Shown piece by piece: positions 1 through 8,414 of a DNA stretch of 44,252 nt. A program made the position numbers and the translations under genes. The stretch is from Mycobacterium sp. 1465703.0 (GTDB lineage: Bacteria; Actinomycetota; Actinomycetes; Mycobacteriales; Mycobacteriaceae). The stretch is taken from contig NZ_LZKU01000114.1 in the NCBI RefSeq assembly GCF_001672975.1, positions 1 to 44,252 on the forward strand, given 5' to 3'. Position 1 is the stretch's first letter. Every line of letters begins with the position of its first letter. Below the pieces are notes generated by a model that saw only the letters and a list, made by a program, of their open reading frames with translations, was not told the DNA's origin and did no database searches.

Positions 1-558
1 TGGGTGGTGATCCTGCTCTATGCGGTCTGCGTGGTGTTGCGGCTGGCCCGATTCAACGCCTTGCAAGACGACGGCAGCCAGCCGTCCTATGCGCACGAAT
101 TCTTCGTCGGCATGCCCGCGCCGGCCGGCGCGATCTCGATGATCGGTCTCATCGGACTCAAGTTGCAGTTCGGCGACGGCTGGTGGACCTCACCGTTGTT
201 CCTGTGCATCTGGATCACCGGCACCTCGATTCTGATGGTCAGCAAGATTCCGATGCGCAAGATGCATGCGGTCGCCGTGCCGCCGAGTTGGGCGGCACCG
301 CTGCTGGCGATCTTGGCGATCTGCGCGGCGGCGGCGGTGCTGGCGCCCTACGTGTTGATCTGGGTCATCATCATCGCCTACCTGTGCCACGTGCCGTTCG
401 CCATCCGCAACCAGCGTTGGTTGGCCGCGCATCCCGAGGCGTGGGATCACGCACCCAAGCAGCGTCGCGCCACACGGCGGGCGATCCGCCGGGCACAGCC
501 CAACCGCCGGTCGGTGGCGCGGCTGGGCTTGCGCAAACCGGGCAGGCGCGTGCCGTGA
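1..558 (+). CDS. pssA: CDP-diacylglycerol--serine O-phosphatidyltransferase, 3' part
   Basis: The gene enters from the left edge in frame 1 and ends at TGA 556-558, leaving about 185 C-terminal residues. The enzyme transfers a phosphatidyl group from CDP-diacylglycerol to serine in the cytoplasmic membrane, giving phosphatidylserine, the precursor of phosphatidylethanolamine. What is visible is several hydrophobic segments (around residues 2-12, 38-50, 62-78 and 98-126 of the fragment), the segment RLARFNA just after the first helix, and a basic Arg/Lys-rich tail. The CDP-alcohol phosphotransferase active-site motif lies upstream of the window and cannot be checked, so the name rests on the fragment and on the AAA-ATPase neighbour, the same pair as in M. 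tuberculosis. The stop overlaps the next gene's GTG by GTGA, indicating co-translation. Confidence 0.88.
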   Translation, partial: WVVILLYAVCVVLRLARFNALQDDGSQPSYAHEFFVGMPAPAGAISMIGLIGLKLQFGDGWWTSPLFLCIWITGTSILMVSKIPMRKMHAVAVPPSWAAPLLAILAICAAAAVLAPYVLIWVIIIAYLCHVPFAIRNQRWLAAHPEAWDHAPKQRRATRRAIRRAQPNRRSVARLGLRKPGRRVP

Positions 559-2720
559 GCCCCGGCGCGGCCCGCCAGCTCACCCTGACCGCCCGGCTGA
601 ACACCTCGGCCGTCGACTCCCGCCGCGGTGTCATTCGGTTACACCCGAGTGCCGTTGCCGCACTGGGTATTCGGGAATGGGACGCGGTGTCGCTGATCGG
701 CTCGCGGACCACGGCCGCGGTCGCGGGCCTGGCCGGTCCGGACACGCCGGTCAGCACGGTGCTGCTCGACGACGTGACCCTGTCCAACGCGGGGCTGCGC
801 GAGGGAACCGCGGTGATCGTCAGCGCGGTCACCGTCTACGGCGCACGCACGGTGACGTTGTCCGGCTCGACGTTGGCCACCCAGTCGGTGACCCCGGTGA
901 CGCTGCGACAAGCCTTGCTGGGCAAGGTGATCACCGTGGGCGACGCCGTGTCGCTGCTGCCCCGCGATCTGGGCCCGGGCACCTCGACGTCGGAAGCCAC
1001 CCGCGCGCTGGCCACCGCGGTGGGCATCAGCTGGACCTCGGAGCTGCTCACCGTCACCGGGGTCGATCCCGAGGGGCCGGTGAGCGTGCAGCCCAACTCG
1101 CTGGTCACCTGGGGCACCGGTGTTGCGGCCGGCGCCGGGACGCGGATATCGGTTGAACTCGCCAGGCCGCAGTTGGTCGTCGAGGAACTCAAAGGCACTC
1201 AGCCGCAGGCCGCCAAGCTCGTCGAATGGCTCAAGCTCGCGCTCGATGAACCGCACCTGCTCAAGGCATTGGGCGCCGGGGCCAACCTGGGCGTGCTGGT
1301 ATCGGGTCCGGCCGGCGTGGGCAAGGTGACCCTGGTGCGCGCGGTGTGCGGCGACCGCAGGCTGGTCACGCTGGACGGCCCGGAGGTCGGCGCGCTGAGC
1401 GCCGAAGACCGGGTCAAGGCGGTGGCCTCGGCGGTGCAGACGGTCCGCGACGGTGGCGGCGTGCTGCTGATCACCGACGTCGATGCCCTACTGCCAGCCA
1501 CCGCCGAGCCGGTGGCCTCGCTGATCCTTGGCGAGCTGCGCACCGCCGTTGCCAGCGACGGCGTCGCCTTGATCGCCACCTCGGCACGACCCGACCAGCT
1601 CGATACCCGGCTGCGCGCGCCCGATCTGTGCGACCGCGAGCTGAGCCTGCCGCTGCCCGATGCCGCCACTCGCAAAGCACTGCTGGAGTCACTGCTGAAA
1701 AACGTGCCCACCGGCGATCTTGGTCTCGACGAAATCGCCTCCCGTACACCGGGTTTCGTTGTCGCTGACCTGTCCGCTCTGGTACGTGAGGCGGCGCTGC
1801 GAGCAGCATCGCGGGCCAGTAGCGACGGCCGGCCACCCGAGCTGAAACAGGATGACCTGGTCGGCGCGCTGACCGTCATCAGACCGCTGTCCCGCTCGGC
1901 CAGTGAGGAAGTCAGCGTTGGCAACATCACCCTTGATGACGTCGGCGACATGGTCGAGGCCAGACAGGCCCTCACCGAGGCCGTGTTGTGGCCGTTGCAA
2001 CATCCGGACACCTTCGCCCGGTTGGGGGTCGACCCGCCGCGCGGGGTGCTGCTGTACGGACCGCCCGGGTGCGGCAAGACCTTCATCGTGCGCGCACTGG
2101 CCAGCACCGGGCAACTATCCGTGCACGCCGTGAAGGGATCCGAGCTGATGGACAAATGGGTGGGCAGCTCGGAAAAGGCGGTGCGCGAACTGTTTCGGCG
2201 CGCCCGTGATTCGGCACCCTCGCTGATCTTCCTGGACGAGGTGGACGCGCTGGCGCCGCGGCGCGGGCAGAGCTTCGACTCGGGCGTCTCCGATCGTGTG
2301 GTCGCCGCGCTGCTGACCGAGCTTGACGGTGTCAACCCGCTGCGCGATGTTGTCGTGCTGGGCGCCACAAACCGGCCGGATCTCATCGACCCCGCGCTGC
2401 TGCGCCCGGGCCGGCTGGAGCGGTTGGTGTTCGTGGAGCCGCCCGACGCCGCCGCGCGCGGCGAAATCCTGCGCACCGCAGGCAAATCGATTCCGCTGAG
2501 CGCCGACGTCGATCTCGACGAGGTCGCGGCCGGACTCGACGGCTACAGCGCCGCCGATTGCGTGGCGCTGTTGCGGGAGGCCGCGCTGACCGCCATGCGC
2601 CGATCCATCGATGCCACCGACGTGACGGCCGCCGACCTGGCGGTGGCGCACGAAAACGTCCGTCCCTCTTTGGATCCCATCCAGGTCGAGTCGCTACGGG
2701 CGTTCGCCAAAGCTCTGTAG
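555..2720 (+). CDS. Cdc48/p97-like AAA ATPase with two ATPase modules
   Basis: A 721-residue cytoplasmic AAA ATPase resembling M. tuberculosis Rv0435c. The order is an N-terminal substrate/adaptor-type domain (about 1-200), module D1 and module D2. D2 is canonical: Walker A GPPGCGKT near residue 502, Walker B SLIFLDEVDAL near 556, and an arginine-finger/sensor region NRPDLIDPALLRPGR. D1 is degenerate: its P-loop reads GPAGVGKV near residue 250, lacking the usual Ser/Thr after Lys, and its Walker B reads LLITDVDAL without the catalytic Glu. D1 is therefore probably structural or nucleotide-binding only, and D2 the motor (inference). The GTG start at 555 is chosen because it overlaps the pssA stop and removes 124 implausible residues of upstream open frame. 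The 3' end overlaps the convergent tetR by 27 bp. Family role: unfolding or remodelling protein complexes; the substrate is unknown. Confidence 0.93.
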   Translation: MSPGAARQLTLTARLNTSAVDSRRGVIRLHPSAVAALGIREWDAVSLIGSRTTAAVAGLAGPDTPVSTVLLDDVTLSNAGLREGTAVIVSAVTVYGARTVTLSGSTLATQSVTPVTLRQALLGKVITVGDAVSLLPRDLGPGTSTSEATRALATAVGISWTSELLTVTGVDPEGPVSVQPNSLVTWGTGVAAGAGTRISVELARPQLVVEELKGTQPQAAKLVEWLKLALDEPHLLKALGAGANLGVLVSGPAGVGKVTLVRAVCGDRRLVTLDGPEVGALSAEDRVKAVASAVQTVRDGGGVLLITDVDALLPATAEPVASLILGELRTAVASDGVALIATSARPDQLDTRLRAPDLCDRELSLPLPDAATRKALLESLLKNVPTGDLGLDEIASRTPGFVVADLSALVREAALRAASRASSDGRPPELKQDDLVGALTVIRPLSRSASEEVSVGNITLDDVGDMVEARQALTEAVLWPLQHPDTFARLGVDPPRGVLLYGPPGCGKTFIVRALASTGQLSVHAVKGSELMDKWVGSSEKAVRELFRRARDSAPSLIFLDEVDALAPRRGQSFDSGVSDRVVAALLTELDGVNPLRDVVVLGATNRPDLIDPALLRPGRLERLVFVEPPDAAARGEILRTAGKSIPLSADVDLDEVAAGLDGYSAADCVALLREAALTAMRRSIDATDVTAADLAVAHENVRPSLDPIQVESLRAFAKAL

Positions 2721-3290
2721 TACGGCCCGCACCGACGCCGCTACGTCGTTTTCCAGCCAGGACGGCATCGGCTCGTCGTGTGCGTGGCGCCGTACCACTG
2801 CGTAGGGCAGGTCGGCGACGGCTCGCGCGACGGCGTCGACGGATCGCGGCTTGTTGTTGCCATACAGTTGGCGGGCCAGCATCGCGACGCGCTCGGTCAG
2901 CGGGGCGTTCATCGTGGCCAGGGTCTGCTGGAACGACGCGTCGGGTTCGCCGTCCAGCAGGTCGCCCGGCCGGATCGTCAACAACAATCGGGCGTCTTCG
3001 GGGTGGGCACGCGCGAACCTCACGGCGGCCAAGGCCATCGCAACGGCGGTGTCCGCGGGGGTCTCACCGTCGGCGGCCAGCGCGAGCGCCTGGAAGCGCT
3101 CAAGGGCGCGCAGCCAGGCCGCCGTCAGGATGCCGTCGCGGTTGCCGAACCGGTGGTACAAGGTGCCCGCCGGTGCCCCACTGGCTTTGGCGATCGCGGC
3201 GACGCCGGCCGCCCGCGGTCCGCCGTCGAGCACCAGCGCTCGGGCTGCGTCCAGGATCACATCGGTTTCATGCTTCCGCGGAGGTGCCAT
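2694..3290 (-). CDS. TetR/AcrR-family transcriptional regulator
   Basis: 198 residues, usual TetR length. The N-terminal helix-turn-helix is clear: ILDAARALVLDGG, then AAIAKASGAPAGTLYHRFGN around residues 28-50, followed by an all-helical ligand-binding region typical of the family but too divergent to suggest a ligand. ATG at 3290 faces the divergent SRPBCC/DUF2867-type gene at 3312 with only 21 bp between, so both promoters and any operator must lie in or next to this gap. The obvious inference is that it represses its neighbour and itself. A short TTCC-N8-GGAA inverted repeat at 3302-3317 spans the start codon of the neighbour but is too small to call an operator. Its 3' end runs 27 bp into the convergent AAA ATPase gene. 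Confidence 0.92.
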   Translation of the reverse strand: MAPPRKHETDVILDAARALVLDGGPRAAGVAAIAKASGAPAGTLYHRFGNRDGILTAAWLRALERFQALALAADGETPADTAVAMALAAVRFARAHPEDARLLLTIRPGDLLDGEPDASFQQTLATMNAPLTERVAMLARQLYGNNKPRSVDAVARAVADLPYAVVRRHAHDEPMPSWLENDVAASVRAVLQSFGERP

Positions 3291-3311
3291 GATCTAGTAC
3301 ATTCCTTCTAT

Positions 3312-4136
3312 ATGGAACGATTACCCTATATCGATGAGCATGCCATATCCATTGATGCGAGCCGTGCCGACACGTGGTCGGCGCTGCTGCGGGTGATGTG
3401 TCGCGACCCGCACGACCCGTCGACCGTGCCGATCGGCTTCACCGTGGACGAAGCCCGGCCACCGCAGCGGTTCGCCCTGAAGGGCCGGCACTGGTTCGCG
3501 GTCTACCGGTGGGTGTTCGAGCTGGACGAACTCGACGGCGCCGCGCGCACCCGGCTGCGGGCGGCCACCTGGGCGGACTTCCCCGGTGTGCACGGCAAGG
3601 TCTATCGGGCGCTGGTGATCGGCACCGGCGGGCACCGAATCGTGGTGCAGCGAACGCTGAAACGTGTTGCCACAACGGCGCTCGACGAACGCGCGCAGAC
3701 CGGCGAGACGGCCGCCGATTACGCTGACGTCTTCGAAGTCCCGATCCCCGCTGGTGACGTGCGCACCGCCGAACAGATGTTTCGTGACGGACTTCGGGAT
3801 GGACCCGGGGGCGGCGCTGTGTTGTGGATTCACCGGCACGTCTTGAGATTTCGGCTGGGTCCGATCTCCTCGCCGAATCACCTGATCGGCTGGTCGATCA
3901 TGCGTTCGGATCCAGACGAACTGGTGTTGGCGACGCGCGGATCGTTGCTGCGCGGCGAACTGACGTTGCGGCGCCTGGACGGTCGCCGCGCCGTGCTCAC
4001 CACTCGCCTGCACTACCGGCACCGGTTCGCTGCCCGGGCGGTCTGGGCGGTGGTCGGCCCGCTGCACCGGATCGTGGCACCGCGACTGATGGAACGCAGC
4101 GCCGGCCGGCGAGGTGACCTGGCGCGGATAAGTTAG
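3312..4136 (+). CDS. Two-domain SRPBCC / DUF2867-like protein
   Basis: 274 residues from ATG 3312. No signal peptide or membrane helix is evident. Residues about 1-118 look like a small SRPBCC (START/Bet v1-like) domain: an HAISIDASRADTWSALLRV opening, alternating strands, and FALKGRHWFAVYRWVFEL. Residues about 135-270 resemble a DUF2867-type domain, including SSPNHLIGWSIM, LTTRLHYRHRF and the closing VVGPLHRIVAPRLMERSA. SRPBCC domains bind hydrophobic ligands in a deep cavity; no reaction can be assigned. The longer open frame upstream (from 2778) is rejected because it runs antisense through tetR. Its start lies 21 bp from the divergent tetR, suggesting regulation by it. The last 4 bp overlap the stop of the convergent second tetR. 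The SRPBCC assignment is firmer than that of the second domain. Confidence 0.82.
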   Translation: MERLPYIDEHAISIDASRADTWSALLRVMCRDPHDPSTVPIGFTVDEARPPQRFALKGRHWFAVYRWVFELDELDGAARTRLRAATWADFPGVHGKVYRALVIGTGGHRIVVQRTLKRVATTALDERAQTGETAADYADVFEVPIPAGDVRTAEQMFRDGLRDGPGGGAVLWIHRHVLRFRLGPISSPNHLIGWSIMRSDPDELVLATRGSLLRGELTLRRLDGRRAVLTTRLHYRHRFAARAVWAVVGPLHRIVAPRLMERSAGRRGDLARIS

Positions 4137-4699
4137 CCCGCTGCGTCGGCGCGCACGCCGGCCAGGATCCAGCGGATAGTCATCGGGAAGTTCTTGGCGA
4201 TTTTGCCGGTCTCGGCCTCGCTTCGGGGCGAGTGTTGCGGCTCGCGTAGCGCCCGCACCTCGATGATGGTGTGGTTGATCGTCACGGTGACCAGCGACCG
4301 GCAGCACTCACGCGCCAGAGCTCGCGGAATGCCGTCACGCACAGTCGCGTTCAGCAGATCATCAATGTAACCGGCCACCGCTTGGCGGTCGTCGATGGTC
4401 ATCAGCTCGGTCAGGAACGGGTGCGCACGCAAGGCCGCATGCAAGGCCTGACACCAGTGCCACGCGGTGGACTCCCAGGTGTCGTACTCCGCGAAGTCCA
4501 GTCGCAGCCGGGAGAAATGCTGTGCTACCAGCTCCCGGATGAGCTGCTCGCGGGTGCCGACCTGTTGGTAGAGCGTCCGCGTCGAGATCTTCAGCTCGGC
4601 GGCCAGCCGCCGAGCGTTCAACGCGCCTGCGCCTTCGGCGTCCAGCAGCGCCAGCGCCCGATCGTAGATGTCCTGCACCGGAATCAGCGGCCGGGGCAT
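4133..4699 (-). CDS. TetR-family regulator (TetR_C-like C-terminal region)
   Basis: 188 residues. The N-terminal DNA-binding domain is clear: DIYDRALALLDAEGAGALNA, then the helix-turn-helix RRLAAELKISTRTLYQQVGT at about residues 30-49. The C-terminal half is helical, with several Trp and Cys residues, and is unlike the first TetR of this window. The ATG at 4699 lies 18 bp downstream of the enoyl-CoA hydratase stop on the same strand, so it probably forms the last gene of an oxidoreductase-hydratase-regulator operon. It may control that operon, but no operator was recognised. It converges with, and overlaps by 4 bp, the SRPBCC/DUF2867-like gene. Confidence 0.9.
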   Translation of the reverse strand: MPRPLIPVQDIYDRALALLDAEGAGALNARRLAAELKISTRTLYQQVGTREQLIRELVAQHFSRLRLDFAEYDTWESTAWHWCQALHAALRAHPFLTELMTIDDRQAVAGYIDDLLNATVRDGIPRALARECCRSLVTVTINHTIIEVRALREPQHSPRSEAETGKIAKNFPMTIRWILAGVRADAAG

Positions 4700-4717
4700 G
4701 AGAGGGCTACCGGCCGC

Positions 4718-5536
4718 TCATGGCTCGGGAAGCGGTGTCCACTCGTGGGACAGCCGCGAGGTGAAGTGCGGTGACCGGCGTTCGAGGAAGGCGGCGACTC
4801 CTTCGGCGGCATCGGCGCCACCCATCAGCCGCTCGTGCAACTGGGTTTCCAGCGATGCGACCTGTCGCGGCGTGTAGCGATTGATCGCGCTGTCCCACAG
4901 CAGGCGCTTACACAGCGCCGCCGACATCGGGGCGACATTGACGGCGATATCGCGGGCCATCGCCACGGCGTGGTCTAACACCTGCCTGGCCGGCAATGCC
5001 CGGTTGGCGACACCGAGTGCGGTGGCCTCGGTCCCGCCGAATGTGCGCCCGGTGAGCAGGATGTCGGCGGCCACGCCCAGGGTGGTCAGCTGGGCCAGTG
5101 TCCAATGCGACATGCAGTCCGGCATGACGCCCCGGCGAACCTGCACCACACCGTATTTGGCGTCCTCGGCGACGATGCGGATATCGGTCTGCAATGCGAT
5201 GGTCAGCCCGATGCCGATGGCGTGGCCGTTGACCGCGGCGATTACGGGTTTGCGTAATTCGAAAGCCGCCGGGCTGATCGGGGCGGCCGAGAACGTGCCG
5301 TTGTCCGCGGGTGCGTCGAACGGGCTTGTGCCGCCGGAGAAGTCAGCCCCGGCGCAAAAGGAGCGTCCGGCGCCGGTCACGACGATGGCCCGTACGTCGT
5401 CGTCTTCGTCGCAGTCCCGGTAGGCGCGGCTCAGCAGCGTGCCCATTTCGGCGGTGTAGGCGTTGAGATGTTCGGGCCGGTTCAGCGTGAGAACCGCTAC
5501 GCCCGAATCGATTTCGATTGTCAGGTGAGGGCTCAT
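4718..5536 (-). CDS. Enoyl-CoA hydratase/isomerase family protein
   Basis: 272 residues, normal for a crotonase-fold enzyme. It opens with the typical LTIEIDSGVAVLTLNRPEHLNA. The oxyanion-hole segment is seen in two blocks: GRSFCAGADFSGG (about residues 65-78) and AVNGHAIGIGLTIALQTDIR (about 109-128). The position that usually carries one catalytic Glu reads RGVMPDCMSHWTLAQ rather than the classic EIxxGxxP, so hydratase activity is not certain; isomerase, hydrolase or another crotonase reaction is possible. ATG 5536 is chosen because it overlaps the upstream oxidoreductase stop as ATGA; the longer frame to 5788 is shadow sequence. Context suggests catabolism or modification of a CoA-linked substrate with the F420-type oxidoreductase. 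Confidence 0.9.
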   Translation of the reverse strand: MSPHLTIEIDSGVAVLTLNRPEHLNAYTAEMGTLLSRAYRDCDEDDDVRAIVVTGAGRSFCAGADFSGGTSPFDAPADNGTFSAAPISPAAFELRKPVIAAVNGHAIGIGLTIALQTDIRIVAEDAKYGVVQVRRGVMPDCMSHWTLAQLTTLGVAADILLTGRTFGGTEATALGVANRALPARQVLDHAVAMARDIAVNVAPMSAALCKRLLWDSAINRYTPRQVASLETQLHERLMGGADAAEGVAAFLERRSPHFTSRLSHEWTPLPEP

Positions 5537-6555
5537 GGCAGGGCCGGTACCCGGTGCAGTGCGCCGATCATGTCCGCGACGTCCGCTGGGCGGGGGGTGT
5601 AGCCGGGAAAGTAGCAGCACACCTCGTCGGCGTGCTCGCCGAACCGCGCGGCGATCTGCTGTGCGCACTGCTCGGGTGTACCGACCACCCCGATTCGGGC
5701 CACCATCTCGTCGGTGATCAGTCGGCGCATCTCGGCGAAACGGCCCTGCTTGGACAACACGTTGAGCTCGGGGTGGACCTCGGCCCACCCCTCGACCTGC
5801 AGTACCGGCAGATACGCAGGCGTGGAACCGTAGAACGCGATCAGGGACGCTACCCCGTTGATCGCGGTCGCCAGGTCGGCCTCGTCGCGGCCGACGGCGA
5901 CCATGGCCTGGGCGATGATCTGGAACTCACCCGGCGTCCGCCCCGAGCGGTGCAGCCCCTCCCCGATGGCCGGCACGGTGCGTTCGGCGAAGTGGCGGGC
6001 ACTGTTGAACGGCATCACCAGCAGACCGTCGGCCACCTCGGCGGCGGTCCGCGTCATCACCGGACCCAGGGCACCCAGCAGCACCGGCGGTGGCCCGAAC
6101 GGGTTGGGTCCGGGGTTGAAGTTGGGCGCCATGATGGTGTGCGTGTAGTACTCGCCGCGAAAGTCCAAGCGGCTCTGGCCTTCCCACGCGGCGAAGATGG
6201 CCTTGATCGCGGTGATGGCTTCGGCCATTCGCGGCGCGGGTCTGCCCCATGTGCTGCCATAACGCTTTTCGATGTGGACTCTGATCTGCGAGCCCAGGCC
6301 CAGCCGGAACCGGCCGCCGCTGTACAACTGCAGGTCGTAGGCGGAATGCGCCATGTGTAACGGGCTGCGCGGCGGGGCGATCGCCACGTTGGTCGTCAAG
6401 TCCAGGCTGGTCGTTTCGGCGGCGATCAGCAGCGGAAAGAAGACGTCATGCTGGCCCTCGAAGGTGAACAGCCCATCTGCCCCGGTCGCGGCGATCTCGG
6501 CGGCGCTTGCCGCCGCGTGCGCCGGTGAACCGCTGACCTGAAGCTGTACCTTCAT
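5533..6555 (-). CDS. LLM-class (luciferase-like) F420-dependent oxidoreductase
   Basis: 340 residues with a bacterial-luciferase (TIM-barrel) fold. Recognisable parts are the N-terminal GADGLFTFEGQHDVF, the TNVAIAPPRSPLHMAHSAYD block, GRFRLGLGSQIRVHIEKRYG, and a C-terminal VVGTPEQCAQQIAARFGEHAD segment typical of this mycobacterial subfamily (TIGR03617-like by memory). Members use F420H2 or FMN to reduce or oxidise varied substrates in the cytoplasm; the substrate here is unknown. ATG 6555 begins the operon oxidoreductase-hydratase-TetR, with a 4-bp ATGA overlap to the hydratase. The fgd1 gene in the same window (40508-41518) could supply F420H2, but that is general metabolism rather than a specific link. 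Confidence 0.9.
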   Translation of the reverse strand: MKVQLQVSGSPAHAAASAAEIAATGADGLFTFEGQHDVFFPLLIAAETTSLDLTTNVAIAPPRSPLHMAHSAYDLQLYSGGRFRLGLGSQIRVHIEKRYGSTWGRPAPRMAEAITAIKAIFAAWEGQSRLDFRGEYYTHTIMAPNFNPGPNPFGPPPVLLGALGPVMTRTAAEVADGLLVMPFNSARHFAERTVPAIGEGLHRSGRTPGEFQIIAQAMVAVGRDEADLATAINGVASLIAFYGSTPAYLPVLQVEGWAEVHPELNVLSKQGRFAEMRRLITDEMVARIGVVGTPEQCAQQIAARFGEHADEVCCYFPGYTPRPADVADMIGALHRVPALP

Positions 6556-6633
6556 GCGCCCACCGTTCGTTAGGAAAACACTGTGTTTCTACCGCATCGG
6601 CGAGCGCAGCCGCAACCACGAAGCCCGCGACCG

Positions 6634-7269
6634 CTATTCGGAGAGCTGAAACTCCACCACCTCGGCGACCGCATCCACCGCTTCGCGCAGCGCGGCGAGA
6701 CGGCCGGCGGCCGTCGGCGCCGACAACACCGCGTAGCGGTCGGCCGTGCCGATCGGGATGCGAGACGCCAACGCGTACAGCCGTTTCCCGGCCTCCTCGG
6801 CCGGGTCGTGGCCCAGGATCACCTCGCGGTCGGGAAGTTTGATGTCGCGTGCCTGCGCGATGCGTTCGAACAGCGCCATGGCCCGGTCCTCCACGTCGAG
6901 CAACTGGGCGTCCGAAACCCCATCCCCGGACTCGTCGGGCCACAGCGCGACCCTGGCCCGCGGATAGGGGTCGTCGGGCAGCCATTCGGACACTCGAATC
7001 CGTTCCCCGGTACGGCAATTCAATGAATACCGGCCGGTGCCGTGGTCGGCGCAGTCGATGATCCGGCACAACACGCCCACATCGCAACGCGCATCGCCGC
7101 CGCCGACCTCGCGCCCACGCGAGATCAGTACCACTCCGAATGGGTCCGCGGTGTCCAGGCAGTGCCGCACCAGCGCACCGTAGCGCGGCTCGAAGATCCG
7201 CAATGGCAGGTCCTGATCGGGCAGCAGCGCTGACTCCAGCGGGAACATCGCCAGCTCAAAGGATTCCAT
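6634..7269 (-). CDS. LON substrate-binding-domain protein (no protease module)
   Basis: 211 residues, nearly all a LON N-terminal domain. The characteristic opening is FELAMFPLESALLPDQDLPLRIFEPRY, split as FPLES...LPLRIFEPRY at about residues 8-29, followed by FGVVLISRGREVGGGD and GTGRYSLNCRTGERIRV. There is no AAA or Ser-Lys protease module, so it is a stand-alone substrate-recognition domain like M. tuberculosis Rv0434, possibly an adaptor for proteolysis (inference). ATG 7269 begins 2 bp after the ybdK-type stop, and the gene is last in the sodC-ybdK-LON minus-strand run. The 78 bp between its stop and the oxidoreductase start at 6555 hold no evident gene. Confidence 0.92.
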   Translation of the reverse strand: MESFELAMFPLESALLPDQDLPLRIFEPRYGALVRHCLDTADPFGVVLISRGREVGGGDARCDVGVLCRIIDCADHGTGRYSLNCRTGERIRVSEWLPDDPYPRARVALWPDESGDGVSDAQLLDVEDRAMALFERIAQARDIKLPDREVILGHDPAEEAGKRLYALASRIPIGTADRYAVLSAPTAAGRLAALREAVDAVAEVVEFQLSE

Positions 7270-7271
7270 CG

Positions 7272-8414
7272 TCAGATCTCCAGTTCGGCCACCAGTGCGT
7301 CGACGACCGCGCGCAAGTCCCCGTCGTGTTCTTCGGCCACCCGGCGCTGTCGTTGATAGGAGGCGCCCTGCCGGACTATGTCGGCCACCGCGGCCAACTC
7401 GTCGACACAATGCAACTTCTTGGCCACCGGCTCCAGCCGGTTCAGCACGTCCTCGAGATCCTCGGTGACCAATCGCTCGTTGCTGTCGGCGTCCAGGATG
7501 ATCACCGCATCCAGGCCGTAGCGGGCGGCGCGCCACTTGTTCTCCTGGTTGTGCCAGGGCGGCATGGTCGGCAACGACTCGTCGGCTTCCAGTCTGCGGT
7601 CCAAATCGACCACCAAACAGTGCGTCAACGCGACCAGGGCACCCAGCTCGCGCAGGTTGGACACGCCGTCGCAGATCCGCATCTCGAGCGTGCCCAAATG
7701 CGGGGAAGGCCGGATGTCCCAACGGACTTCGTCGACGTGATCGATGATGCCGGTCTTCTTCTGGTCGTAGACGAAGCCTTCGAATTCCGCCCAGGTCTGA
7801 AACTGAAAGGGCAGCCCGGCGGTGGGCAACTGCTGGAACATCATCGCGCGGTTGCTGGCGTATCCGGTGTCTACGCCCGCCCACCACGGTGACGACGCCG
7901 ACAGTGCCAGCAGGTGCGGATAATAGTTGAGCAACGACGTCATGATCGGCATTGCCTTGTACGGCGAGGAGATGCCGACGTGCACGTGCACACCCCAGAT
8001 CAGCATCTGCCGTCCCCACCATTGGGTGCGCTTGATCAGTTCGGCATAGCGCGGAGCGTCGGTGAGCTTCTGAGAAGTCCACTGCGCGAACGGGTGTGCG
8101 CCGGCGCAGAACAACTCCATGCCGCGATCCCGCACAATGCGGCGCGCCGGCCCCAGGGTCTGCCGCAGATCCTCCATGGCCTCGCCCGCCGAACCGCAGA
8201 TGCCGGTGACCACTTCGACGGTGTTGCGCAGCAATTCCTTGTGCACGCGCGGATTTTCGCCGATCTCGGCGATCACCGCGGTGGCTTCGTTGCTCAGGTC
8301 GCGGGTGTGCGCGTCGACCAGCGCGAACTCCCACTCGACCCCGAGGGTGGGCCGGGGTGAGCGGGCGAAATCGATGTGCGCTTCGCCTCGCTTCAAGGCA
8401 GCTTTAGCCGGCAC
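7272..8414 (-). CDS. Carboxylate-amine ligase, glutamate--cysteine ligase 2 family (YbdK)
   Basis: About 380 residues from GTG 8414. The family signature [12 protein letters not shown] stands at residues 19-30, with WGVHVHVGI, a metal/nucleotide-binding element of this fold, near the middle and [20 protein letters not shown] later. YbdK-type enzymes catalyse ATP-dependent gamma-glutamyl-cysteine ligation weakly in vitro; mycobacteria make mycothiol rather than glutathione, so the true substrate is unknown. GTG 8414 gives a length close to the 376-residue M. tuberculosis protein and overlaps the end of sodC by 11 bp. ATG 8450, also in frame, would add 12 residues and deepen the overlap. The stop lies 2 bp before the LON-domain ATG, so the three genes are likely one transcript. 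Confidence 0.88.
   Translation of the reverse strand: MPAKAALKRGEAHIDFARSPRPTLGVEWEFALVDAHTRDLSNEATAVIAEIGENPRVHKELLRNTVEVVTGICGSAGEAMEDLRQTLGPARRIVRDRGMELFCAGAHPFAQWTSQKLTDAPRYAELIKRTQWWGRQMLIWGVHVHVGISSPYKAMPIMTSLLNYYPHLLALSASSPWWAGVDTGYASNRAMMFQQLPTAGLPFQFQTWAEFEGFVYDQKKTGIIDHVDEVRWDIRPSPHLGTLEMRICDGVSNLRELGALVALTHCLVVDLDRRLEADESLPTMPPWHNQENKWRAARYGLDAVIILDADSNERLVTEDLEDVLNRLEPVAKKLHCVDELAAVADIVRQGASYQRQRRVAEEHDGDLRAVVDALVAELEI

Noticed and set aside
3302..3317. TTCC-N8-GGAA inverted repeat as TetR operator
   Set aside because: Four-base arms over 16 bp are expected by chance; kept only as a remark under the tetR gene.
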